DNA of 6,416 nt from contig JACGUK010000058.1 of the NCBI GenBank assembly GCA_024256265.1, positions 1 through 6,416 of the forward strand, read 5' to 3'. The notes beneath the pieces are model-generated. The model had not been told where the DNA came from. It made no database searches and saw only the letters and a list, made by a program, of their open reading frames with translations. Position numbers and translations under genes: made by a program. This DNA comes from an archaeon (GTDB lineage: Archaea > Thermoproteota > Nitrososphaeria > Nitrososphaerales > JACAEJ01). Shown piece by piece: positions 1 through 5,472 of this stretch (the first letter of the stretch is position 1; each line of letters starts with the position of its first letter).

Positions 1-1464
1 GGACCCTTAGGAACAGGGAAGACTCATCTTGCCCTTCACATGAAGACTTTAAAAGATGAATTTGAATGCGTCTACATAGATTTAACAAGAATAGAGCCAA
101 AAGATCTTCAGAGCATTTACTTAGCAATGGTGAAAGAATTGGACGATGTTTTCTTCCATGAATTGCGCAATAAGCTCATTCTAAATCTAGGAGAAAGAGC
201 TGAAAAGGGAGACAAGAGCGCAAAAAAAGTGCTAAGAATTGGTATAATTGATAGGATAATTGGAAGAAGACCTATTAATATAGCCAAAGAGATCATAGAA
301 AAGAAAAGGAGCATAAATATTGATGTTCTAAAAGAAGCCTTTCCAGAATATGATGATACATTTGAATCGGTTCTTAACATTATATCTGAAAATTCTGGCT
401 GGTTCTTAGAGGCAAAAGATTTCAACGAGGCTTTGAAAAAACTAAAAGGTTTCACTAGAGTTTCATGCAACTTAGGCAGGGTTTTACTCATAGAGATAGA
501 CGAGATATCTACTAGTAAGCCTTTGATGGATGCGTTGAAGGCTATAATAAACGAGAAGCCTTCAGGGGTTGTTTTGGTGACCATTTTAAGGTCAGGGGTA
601 GAGATGGAGATGGTTAATGCAGACCCTTCCCTTGCCGATCGCCTTAAAAAAGCACCTTTTACATACTTTTTATCACAGCCTGACGATCCTGAAGAAATCT
701 GGGATATCATAAAAGAGTACTTGAAGTTTCATAACGCTATCATCAGCGAAGAAGATGGTGAGGCACTAAAGAACCTCATAAAGTATACTCATAGTGAATT
801 TAGCATGAATGAGCTTCGAGAACTTCTTGCTTTGATGAGAGAAGCATTAGAGCTAGCAAAAGGGAGTGAGAGGATAAGCGAAGACCATCTAATAGGGGCT
901 ATAATTCGAATTCGACCTACCTCAGAGCTAAGGGGTAGCATGATGCACATACCAATTCCTGATTATCTTAGAATAATAAAGACGAGCACAAAGACCTATG
1001 AAGAGATTTCCGATAATATGACCAGAGCTATAAGAGACCTAGGGCGATACTTGTTCATGAGAGATGCCATATTCTATGCCCATGGAGCATCAAGAAGGAT
1101 AGATACACCAGGGGGTTCGAGGAGCTTTCGCTTAGCAGATGTATATCTAGAAGAGAAAGATGGCAAGAAGATCGTTGTAAATGTTAAGATGACGGAAAAG
1201 GATTGCTTGACAAAGCAAGAGATAGAAGATACTTTGGATATAGTAGAGCATGGAAGAATAGACCAAGCCATAATCTTGACAAACGCAGCTTATAGCAAAG
1301 ACCTTGAACATCCAAAGTTGATCTTTGCGAAGATAGGTGATAAGCGCAGCATTGCAGATTACATTTACTTTAGCGAGAAGTTTCAGACCAATAGATTGAA
1401 TGAAGAAGACGAAAAGAATGTAGTAAGACTTGCAAAATGCTTAGGAGTTGGGTATTGGGCATAA
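1..1464 (+). CDS. AAA+/ORC-CDC6-like P-loop ATPase, N-terminally truncated by window edge
   Basis: The frame is open from base 1 and starts directly with a Walker A motif (GPLGTGKT, residues 1-8 of the visible 487), so the ATG at 40 is internal and the true start lies upstream of the window. A Walker B motif (LLIEIDEI, acidic pair at about 167-168) and a following strand (VVLVTILRSG, possible sensor 1) indicate an ATP-binding AAA+/STAND-like core. A helical region at about 230-305 could be the lid. The last 130 residues differ: a strand pair with LADVYLEEKDGKKIVVNVK, then helix and strand (AIILTN), resembles a PD-(D/E)xK restriction-endonuclease fold in which the usual E/Q before xK is Asn (D380, N394, K396). 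ATP hydrolysis is likely. The substrate is unknown; DNA or nucleoprotein remodelling is an inference from the ORC/CDC6-like look. It ends 135 bases before the LysE gene and is probably a separate transcription unit. Confidence 0.75.
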   Translation, partial: GPLGTGKTHLALHMKTLKDEFECVYIDLTRIEPKDLQSIYLAMVKELDDVFFHELRNKLILNLGERAEKGDKSAKKVLRIGIIDRIIGRRPINIAKEIIEKKRSINIDVLKEAFPEYDDTFESVLNIISENSGWFLEAKDFNEALKKLKGFTRVSCNLGRVLLIEIDEISTSKPLMDALKAIINEKPSGVVLVTILRSGVEMEMVNADPSLADRLKKAPFTYFLSQPDDPEEIWDIIKEYLKFHNAIISEEDGEALKNLIKYTHSEFSMNELRELLALMREALELAKGSERISEDHLIGAIIRIRPTSELRGSMMHIPIPDYLRIIKTSTKTYEEISDNMTRAIRDLGRYLFMRDAIFYAHGASRRIDTPGGSRSFRLADVYLEEKDGKKIVVNVKMTEKDCLTKQEIEDTLDIVEHGRIDQAIILTNAAYSKDLEHPKLIFAKIGDKRSIADYIYFSEKFQTNRLNEEDEKNVVRLAKCLGVGYWA

Positions 1465-1568
1465 ATGAACGATAAGAAATTGATTTGAAGGATTAGAGGC
1501 TATATCCATCGTTTGCTTTACTATTCTTATCACTCTTTAATTGGTATAACTTGGAAAATTACCTAAAG

Positions 1569-1576
1569 GTTTAAGG
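1569..1576 (+). promoter_or_regulatory. Candidate TATA box of the LysE-family gene
   Basis: GTTTAAGG is centred about 27 bases before the ATG at 1600 and preceded by an A-rich BRE-like stretch (cctaaa). This spacing puts the expected transcription start at or next to the start codon. No Shine-Dalgarno-like sequence lies between, which fits a leaderless archaeal transcript. The box is degenerate, so the call rests mainly on spacing. The upstream gap (1465-1568) also holds a pyrimidine-rich stretch around 1513-1540 that could serve as terminator of the preceding ATPase gene. Confidence 0.4.
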
Positions 1577-1599
1577 CGCTCCGATTTTATAATTGACAT

Positions 1600-2244
1600 A
1601 TGCTCTTAGAACTCTCGGTCTTGTTCTTTTCTTCTCTCATCATAGGCTACTCTGGAGCATTGATGCCAGGACCAGTACTAATAGTTACCATAAATGAAGC
1701 TACGAAGAAAGGTTTCAAGTCCGGCTTTTATGTCCCTATAGGCCATGCTTTGCTTGAACTTATCTTGGTAATCCTTCTTACCCTTGGCTTGGCTGAAGTC
1801 TTATCTTTAAAGCCTATCGTTGCTCTTATAGGTATTTTTGGAGGAATATTCTTATCTTGGATGGCATACAGTATATTAAAGGACACTTTAAGGAGAAAGA
1901 TTTCTTTAAGCTTTGATACTAAATCAAATAATCGTAGTATGGGCTCTATGGCATTAGGAATCTACACAAGCTTATTCAATCCCTTCTGGCTCGTATGGTG
2001 GGTATCCGTTGGCGCGATTCTTCTGCTTCAATCACTTGAATTTGGCATCATCGGTGTTATAGCATTCTACTTTGGTCATATTTTGTCTGATGTAAGCTGG
2101 TATGGCTCGGTTGCTTTTGCCATGGCTCGTGGCAAGAGGTTCATGAGTGAGAGAGTTTATAGAGCTCTTCTCATATTTTGTGGAGCTACGCTGATATTCT
2201 TCAGCATCTTCTTCATCGAATTTGGGTTAAATTCTCTCTTATAA
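1600..2244 (+). CDS. LysE/RhtB-family membrane exporter
   Basis: A 214-residue, very hydrophobic protein of the usual size for the LysE/RhtB translocator family, which exports amino acids and related small solutes from the cytoplasm. Family hallmarks are visible: the first helix runs into a PGP motif (LMPGPV, residues 21-26), followed by the glycine-spaced segment TKKGFKSGFYVPIGHALLE (35-53), and NPFWLVWW (127-134) in the second half. About six membrane segments are expected (roughly 3-25, 46-66, 70-93, 115-135, 148-170, 187-207), with a basic loop at 94-112. The ATG was chosen because it begins the first helix and lies at leaderless distance from a TATA-like box. The Met-rich gene follows after 34 bases on the same strand and may be co-transcribed. 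The substrate cannot be assigned: family members move Lys, Arg, Thr, Leu, Cys and other compounds. The family call is firm. Confidence 0.88.
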   Translation: MLLELSVLFFSSLIIGYSGALMPGPVLIVTINEATKKGFKSGFYVPIGHALLELILVILLTLGLAEVLSLKPIVALIGIFGGIFLSWMAYSILKDTLRRKISLSFDTKSNNRSMGSMALGIYTSLFNPFWLVWWVSVGAILLLQSLEFGIIGVIAFYFGHILSDVSWYGSVAFAMARGKRFMSERVYRALLIFCGATLIFFSIFFIEFGLNSLL

Positions 2245-2245
2245 G
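2238..2245 (+). promoter_or_regulatory. Possible TATA box before the Met-rich gene pair
   Basis: CTTATAAG overlaps the stop codon of the exporter gene. A start site about 26 bases downstream (near 2268) would leave an 11-base leader to the ATG at 2279. The same octamer appears at 5006-5013 before the four-helix membrane protein gene, where a BRE-like CGAAAG precedes it. Here the upstream bases are pyrimidine-rich, so the site is weaker, and read-through from the exporter promoter is equally possible. Confidence 0.3.
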
Positions 2246-2278
2246 ATTCAAAATCACACAAAGCGCAGTAAGAATTAT

Positions 2279-2464
2279 ATGGAACATTCTTCAATTTACT
2301 CGATAATTAAGGAAGAACTAGTTATGGGTATTATGGAGCGTATGATGAAATATTGGATGAATAGAATGTCTAAGGAAGAGAAGCAGAGGATTATGAGCTC
2401 TATGATGCAGGAGTTCCTTAAAGGCATGTCCAAGGAAGAGAAGCGTCAAATGATGAGTGACTGA
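2279..2464 (+). CDS. Small methionine-rich protein, probably 5' half of a split gene
   Basis: A 61-residue protein with 13 methionines (about 21%), many lysines and glutamates, no cysteine and no hydrophobic membrane helix. After a short N-terminus it contains two copies of a repeat beginning MSKEEK (residues 30 and 50), with Met pairs between (MMKYWMNRM, MSSMMQEF); this looks helical and amphipathic. The repeat continues in the next gene. Its TGA shares one A with that gene's ATG, so translation is probably coupled, or the two are one gene split by a single-base change. An alternative start at 2324 (residue 16) has an imperfect ribosome binding site (aaggaag, 8 bases upstream) and would remove the less Met-rich leader; 2279 is kept because of a TATA-like box at suitable distance. 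Function is unknown. Clustered Met could bind soft metals such as Cu(I) or be an oxidation target; this is inference only. Confidence 0.6.
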   Translation: MEHSSIYSIIKEELVMGIMERMMKYWMNRMSKEEKQRIMSSMMQEFLKGMSKEEKRQMMSD

Positions 2465-2568
2465 TGAACATGTTCATGAAGGAGATGTTCTCGGGCATGA
2501 CAGAGGAGGAAAAGAGCGAGTATATGGGAGAGATGATGATGAATATGATGCAGCAGATGTTCGGAGGC
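2366..2568 (+). repeat. Three-unit Met-rich coding repeat spanning two genes
   Basis: Units begin at 2366, 2426 and 2497 and encode MSKEEK, MSKEEK and MTEEEK followed by Met-dense segments. The first 19 bases of units 1 and 2 (2366-2384 and 2426-2444) differ at one position. Unit 1 is 60 bases and unit 3 is 72 bases (24 codons, ending MFGG). Unit 2 is 71 bases and contains the TGATG junction. One added base makes it 72 and gives a 24-residue unit ending MFSG that aligns with unit 3 without gaps. This indicates tandem duplication of a single ancestral coding sequence. Confidence 0.7.
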
Positions 2569-2970
2569 GAGGGAAAGATGCCGTCGATGATGGATATGAT
2601 GAGAAAGATGATGAGTGGAAAGTCTGAAGCTGAGGGAGAGAGAATGAGCATGCTACCACGCGCTCTAGACTTTAAGCCTTGGGAACTATGCCAGAAGATG
2701 GCAAAATTTGGCTTCGAAGATTTTCCAGAAGATCTTCCTATACCTGAGGGAATGTGCCCTTGGGGGCTGTATGGAGACTGGGTTAAGAAGATGGATGAGG
2801 AAATCCTTAAGCTCATCAAAGAATCTAAGATCACAAACCCAATAGAAGTTGCACAAAAGCTCAATCTCTCTGAGAAAGGCGCAATCTTCTTCATAACTAA
2901 ACTTGCAAGGGAGGGAAAGCTCAAAATAATATCTGTCGAAACAACGAAGCCTACAGAGTTAAAGGCTTAG
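2464..2970 (+). CDS. Met-rich protein with C-terminal winged-helix-like domain
   Basis: A 168-residue protein in two parts. Residues 1-63 hold 21 methionines, including the third repeat unit (from MTEEEK, residues 12-35) and a run of Met pairs (PSMMDMMRKMMSG). Residues 64-105 form a Trp/Pro-rich linker with the only cysteines, C76 (WELCQKM) and C98 (EGMCPWGLYGDW). Residues 110-158 (from DEEILKLIKE through VAQKLNLSEKGAIFFITKLAREGKLKI) read as a winged helix-turn-helix, so DNA binding is likely. The ATG overlaps the upstream TGA by one base, which suggests translational coupling. No membrane segment or signal peptide is seen, so it should be cytoplasmic. Clustered Met plus two Cys next to a DNA-binding fold suggests a sensor regulator, perhaps for soft metal ions or oxidants, possibly controlling the exporter upstream; this is inference. 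The wing could instead mediate protein contacts. I do not recognise a named family. Confidence 0.72.
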   Translation: MNMFMKEMFSGMTEEEKSEYMGEMMMNMMQQMFGGEGKMPSMMDMMRKMMSGKSEAEGERMSMLPRALDFKPWELCQKMAKFGFEDFPEDLPIPEGMCPWGLYGDWVKKMDEEILKLIKESKITNPIEVAQKLNLSEKGAIFFITKLAREGKLKIISVETTKPTELKA

Positions 2971-3013
2971 TGGTAAGAAAGAGAGTATCACTTTAACTTA
3001 AGCTAAAATTTTG

Positions 3014-3038
3014 AAAAATATAGTTATGGTAAGGAGAG
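3014..3038 (+). promoter_or_regulatory. Alternative initiation signals of the cyclo-ligase gene
   Basis: Two signals compete here. AAATATAG (3016-3023), preceded by TTGAAA, is centred about 26 bases before the ATG at 3046 and would give a leaderless mRNA. A GGAGAG at 3033-3038, 7-9 bases before the ATG, is a plausible Shine-Dalgarno but could only be used by a longer transcript, for example from a TATA-like sequence near 2991-3010 or by read-through from the Met-rich genes. Sequence alone does not decide. Confidence 0.35.
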
Positions 3039-3045
3039 TATTTAA

Positions 3046-3672
3046 ATGAAAACTAATGAGATCTCCATAAAGAAGCAAGAAATTCGTGAGAGGATATGGT
3101 TAGAGATGGAGAGGAAAGGCATAGCAACCTTTCCTTTACCATGCTTTGGGCGTATACCAAACTTTAAGGGCGCCGAAGTTGCCGCAATAAAACTTCGAAG
3201 GATTGATGAGTATAAAGATGCTTCTTCTATAATGATAGGTCCAGACTCTCCTCAAGCGCCTGTTAGAAGACTAGCCCTATTAGATGGTAAATTATTGGTC
3301 ATGCCTACTCCTGGTTTAAGATCTGGCTATTTGATCATTAGACCTGAGAGAGTTAAGGGTAAAGAGAAAGAAGCTAGCACTATAAGGGGAGCCTTCAAGT
3401 ATGGAGAATTGACTAATGCTCCTCCAACTTTAGATTTGATCGCCGAGGGCTCCGTAGCTGTAGATCTAGATGGATATAGGCTAGGTAAAGGGAAAGGTTT
3501 TGGAGATAGAGAGATATCCTTGGCTGAATATATAGCAAAGAAAAGCATTATCATAATAACTACGGTTCATGATATACAAATAGTAGATTTCGTGCCAAGA
3601 GAGGAGCATGATAAGAGAGTTGATATAATAATCACACCAAATAAGATCATCAGAATTCATCCAAAGACCTAA
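3046..3672 (+). CDS. 5-formyltetrahydrofolate cyclo-ligase-like protein (MTHFS family)
   Basis: A 208-residue protein with the layout of the 5-formyl-THF cyclo-ligase family, which uses ATP to convert 5-formyl-THF (or an archaeal pterin equivalent) to the 5,10-methenyl form in cytoplasmic one-carbon metabolism. Visible landmarks are the N-terminal helix with basic residues (KKQEIRERIWLEMERKGIA, 9-27), FPLPCFGRIPNF (29-40), a central strand region (LLVMPTPGLRSGY, 83-95), DLIAEGSVAVDLDGYRLGKG (130-149) leading into GKGKGFGDRE (147-156), which matches the family's glycine-rich G-x-G-x-G-aromatic-x-D-R phosphate-binding motif, and VPREEHDKRVDIIITP near the C-terminus. Length is normal. The sequence is closer to archaeal and MTHFSD-like members than to bacterial ones, so the substrate may differ. 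The HAD gene follows after about 20 bases on the same strand, suggesting one operon. The family is confident; the exact reaction in this organism is moderately so. Confidence 0.82.
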   Translation: MKTNEISIKKQEIRERIWLEMERKGIATFPLPCFGRIPNFKGAEVAAIKLRRIDEYKDASSIMIGPDSPQAPVRRLALLDGKLLVMPTPGLRSGYLIIRPERVKGKEKEASTIRGAFKYGELTNAPPTLDLIAEGSVAVDLDGYRLGKGKGFGDREISLAEYIAKKSIIIITTVHDIQIVDFVPREEHDKRVDIIITPNKIIRIHPKT

Positions 3673-3692
3673 TAACCATTTAATTGATTAAG

Positions 3693-4376
3693 ATGAGAGA
3701 TATGAAGTTAAAGTCAGTTCTTTTTGATTTTGATGGCACTATAGTTGATCTTGATTTTAAATACGCAGAATCCCGCGTTGCCATCATCAAAGCTCTAAAA
3801 GAATTGGATTTTGACACATTAAATTTCTCCTTACAAGATACTGCTCAGACTATCTTGGAAAAGGTTGAGAAGCAAATAATGGAAAAATCAATGAATATAA
3901 AATTATCCGAGATCAAAGATAAGATTTGGTCTATTATAGATGAATTCGAGATGGAGGCTGTCAATGCCTCTGAATTGTTAAAGGAAACGAAATCTATTCT
4001 AAGGCTCTTATCAGAAAAAGGAATCAAAAAAGGTTTGGTTACCAATAGTGGGAGAAAAGCTGTTCAGCTTGCTTTGATAAAGCATGAGTTAGAGCATGGT
4101 TTTGATGTTATAGTAACAAGAGATGAAGTTGATAGGCTTAAGCCTTACGGTGATGGAATAAGGTTGGCTTTAAGAATGATTAATGTGCCTATTGAAAATG
4201 CCATATATGTAGGAGATAGCATTAATGATGTGCTCGCTGCTAAGGATGCAAATGTATACTCTATAGCAATAAACAGATGGCCCCACTATATTGAAAAATT
4301 AAGGAAATCATCGCCTGATTATATCGTCAACTCTTTAGGTGAAACCATGAATTTGTTAAAGCGATTAATAGATTAA
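3693..4376 (+). CDS. HAD-superfamily phosphatase (phosphoglycolate phosphatase-like)
   Basis: A 227-residue haloacid dehalogenase hydrolase with all four motifs. Motif I is FDFDGT with nucleophile D12 and acid/base D14; motif II is LVTNSGR (T117); the motif III lysine is in DRLKPYGDG (K150); motif IV is GDSINDV (D175, D179), which binds Mg2+. The roughly 75 residues between motif I and the core (about 20-95) are helical, as in a C1 cap of subfamily I (phosphoglycolate phosphatase/beta-phosphoglucomutase type). It should dephosphorylate a small phosphorylated metabolite in the cytoplasm; the substrate cannot be told. The start is uncertain: ATG 3693 was preferred over TTG 3684 and over ATG 3702 (MKLKSVLFDFDG), with no clear ribosome binding site for any. 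It is probably co-transcribed with the cyclo-ligase gene. Its TAA overlaps the stop of the convergent DUF99 gene within TTAA at 4373-4376. Confidence 0.87.
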   Translation: MRDMKLKSVLFDFDGTIVDLDFKYAESRVAIIKALKELDFDTLNFSLQDTAQTILEKVEKQIMEKSMNIKLSEIKDKIWSIIDEFEMEAVNASELLKETKSILRLLSEKGIKKGLVTNSGRKAVQLALIKHELEHGFDVIVTRDEVDRLKPYGDGIRLALRMINVPIENAIYVGDSINDVLAAKDANVYSIAINRWPHYIEKLRKSSPDYIVNSLGETMNLLKRLID

Positions 4377-4957
4377 ATTTTGTTGGTATCTAAAGTAATT
4401 TTTGCTCTAGCCAATAGCCTTGCTAACCTTATGGGTTCTGGTACGGCACCTTGAATAGTGAACTTATCGAGTATTCTTTTAGAAATCTCTAAAGAAATTC
4501 CGTAAGGTCTAACGTAAACTATATGATCCGTATGAAGTTTTACAGCCTCTCTTGCACCAAGCTTATTATAAGCTGATAATTTCTTCTCCCAAGATTCTGG
4601 GAAATGATGCTTTATATGAGGCTCAAGCCCTTCAGACTCCTCAAATGTTACACTTATTACTGGCGTGTTTGTCCTAGCTCCTAAAGAGTCTATATCGATG
4701 ATGTTATACATGCTTATTACACTGCCTCCTATCATGATTACATTAATGTCATTCCTATTTAGTCTTTGAAACATGCTCACAATCTCGTCTGTTGCATCAT
4801 CACCTCCTATCTCTGCACTCCCAAAGATGAAGCCATCTATGATCATATCGCTTCTCATCACTATGCCTGCCAATACCGATCTTTTACTCTGAATCTTTTT
4901 AAAGCTCTCAGCTATCCCTAAAGCTCTAATACCCTTCTTCTCAATATGAATTCGCAT
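4373..4957 (-). CDS. DUF99 (UPF0215) family protein, endonuclease V-like fold
   Basis: A 194-residue protein matching archaeal DUF99, a family of unproven function distantly related to endonuclease V (RNase H-like fold). Visible family features are an N-terminal IEKKGIRALGIAES (5-18), the strand segment VLAGIVMRSDMIIDGF (28-43), a GGDDATDEIV turn (51-60), the core strand INVIMIGGSVISMYNIIDID (71-90) that corresponds to the family's LDG-GFNVVD segment, TPVISVTFEE (98-107), and the C-terminal PEPIRLARLLARA (173-185), a typical DUF99 signature. Length is complete. Here GG replaces the DG usual after the core strand, so if that Asp is catalytic this copy may be altered. Nucleic acid cleavage or repair is only an inference from the fold. 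The gene lies opposite its neighbours, with its own divergent promoter and a stop codon shared in TTAA with the HAD gene. Confidence 0.85.
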   Translation of the reverse strand: MRIHIEKKGIRALGIAESFKKIQSKRSVLAGIVMRSDMIIDGFIFGSAEIGGDDATDEIVSMFQRLNRNDINVIMIGGSVISMYNIIDIDSLGARTNTPVISVTFEESEGLEPHIKHHFPESWEKKLSAYNKLGAREAVKLHTDHIVYVRPYGISLEISKRILDKFTIQGAVPEPIRLARLLARAKITLDTNKI

Positions 4958-4985
4958 GACTTTACAAATATCTTTGAAATCGGGA

Positions 4986-4995
4986 TTTAATAAAA
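4986..4995 (-). promoter_or_regulatory. Candidate TATA box of the DUF99 gene
   Basis: On the minus strand this reads TTTTATTAAA, centred about 33 bases before the ATG at 4957, giving a predicted leader of only a few bases. No Shine-Dalgarno-like sequence is evident between. It lies about 20 bases from the oppositely directed promoter of the membrane protein gene, so the two divergent promoters share a 77- to 89-base region. Confidence 0.45.
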
Positions 4996-4999
4996 CTGA

Positions 5000-5013
5000 C
5001 GAAAGCTTATAAG
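5000..5013 (+). promoter_or_regulatory. BRE/TATA promoter of the small membrane protein gene
   Basis: CGAAAG followed by CTTATAAG is a good archaeal BRE plus TATA arrangement. The TATA centre near 5009.5 predicts transcription start around 5035-5036. That falls on a TTG (5035) in frame with the gene, or leaves a 12-base leader before the ATG at 5047. This is the best-looking promoter in the window. Confidence 0.6.
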
Positions 5014-5046
5014 AATAAAATTTCTTTTAATTAATTGAATGAGAAT

Positions 5047-5463
5047 ATGGCAACAGAAGAAGAAAGACCAACAGCAGCTTTCACTTTATCGATAGTAGGC
5101 GTTGCCTTTCAATTCATAGCTGGGCTCTTCTTAGTTTTTGCAATGTTCGCTTTTCCTTACTATTATAATATTAGTAATGGGCACATGGGTCCTTGGATGA
5201 TGCCTGGTATTATGTTCGGTCCTATGTTTGGATATTGGGGTATCTTCTGGCTAATTCTCGCTATACCGATAATAGCTATTGGTTTGTATGGGGCTCTTTT
5301 GATGAATAGCTCTAATTTGAGTAGAGTTAGGACAGGCTCTACTCTAGTACTTATAGCATCCATTTTAGCCTTTCCAGTTATGTGGGGCTTTATAATAGGA
5401 TCACTACTCATGTTCATAGGAAGCATTCTAGGGCTTACTTGGCAACCTGTAAGGAAAGGTTAG
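5047..5463 (+). CDS. Small four-helix membrane protein with Met/Gly/His-rich loop
   Basis: A 138-residue integral membrane protein. After a short charged N-terminus (ATEEERPTAAF) the first helix spans about 11-36; a loop at 37-62 contains PYYYNISNGHMGPWMMPG and IMFGPMFG; helix 2 is about 63-86; a short basic loop (NLSRVRTGS) follows; and helices 3 and 4 fill about 97-131, before a basic C-terminus (QPVRKG). By the positive-inside rule the Met/Gly/His loop should be outside, though both termini give only weak cues. The start at ATG 5047 was preferred; TTG 5035 adds four residues and lies exactly at the predicted transcription start. The RPTAAF-plus-helix opening resembles small uncharacterised archaeal membrane proteins, and no function is known to me. 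The Met-rich loop could contact metal ions, which is inference. It converges with the PadR gene after 9 bases. Confidence 0.72.
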   Translation: MATEEERPTAAFTLSIVGVAFQFIAGLFLVFAMFAFPYYYNISNGHMGPWMMPGIMFGPMFGYWGIFWLILAIPIIAIGLYGALLMNSSNLSRVRTGSTLVLIASILAFPVMWGFIIGSLLMFIGSILGLTWQPVRKG

Positions 5464-5472
5464 TTCTATTCT

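Noticed and set aside
40..42. ATG as start of the ATPase gene
   Set aside because: The frame is open upstream to base 1 and encodes an intact Walker A motif, so this Met is internal.
117..710. 197-codon minus-strand open frame opposite the ATPase gene
   Set aside because: The + strand carries Walker A and Walker B motifs in frame; the minus frame is low-complexity Ser/Ile/Phe with no recognisable fold.
2366..2444. Near-identical 19-base repeats 60 bases apart as the start of a CRISPR or mobile repeat array
   Set aside because: The repeats are in frame with codons for MSKEEK and belong to a protein repeat; there are only two close copies, and the sequence between them is coding.
2448..2464. 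Programmed ribosomal frameshift joining the two Met-rich frames
   Set aside because: A TGA at 2458-2460 in the downstream frame and the TGA at 2462 in the upstream frame leave only the GAC codon for slipping. It is not slippery, and no heptamer of the X XXY YYZ type is present.
2418..2924. Long minus-strand open frame, serine/isoleucine/phenylalanine-rich, opposite the Met-rich gene
   Set aside because: It is the complement of a Met- and Lys/Glu-dense coding region, which produces open frames rich in His, Ser, Phe and Leu. It has no motif and no start signals, and the + strand product has recognisable domains.
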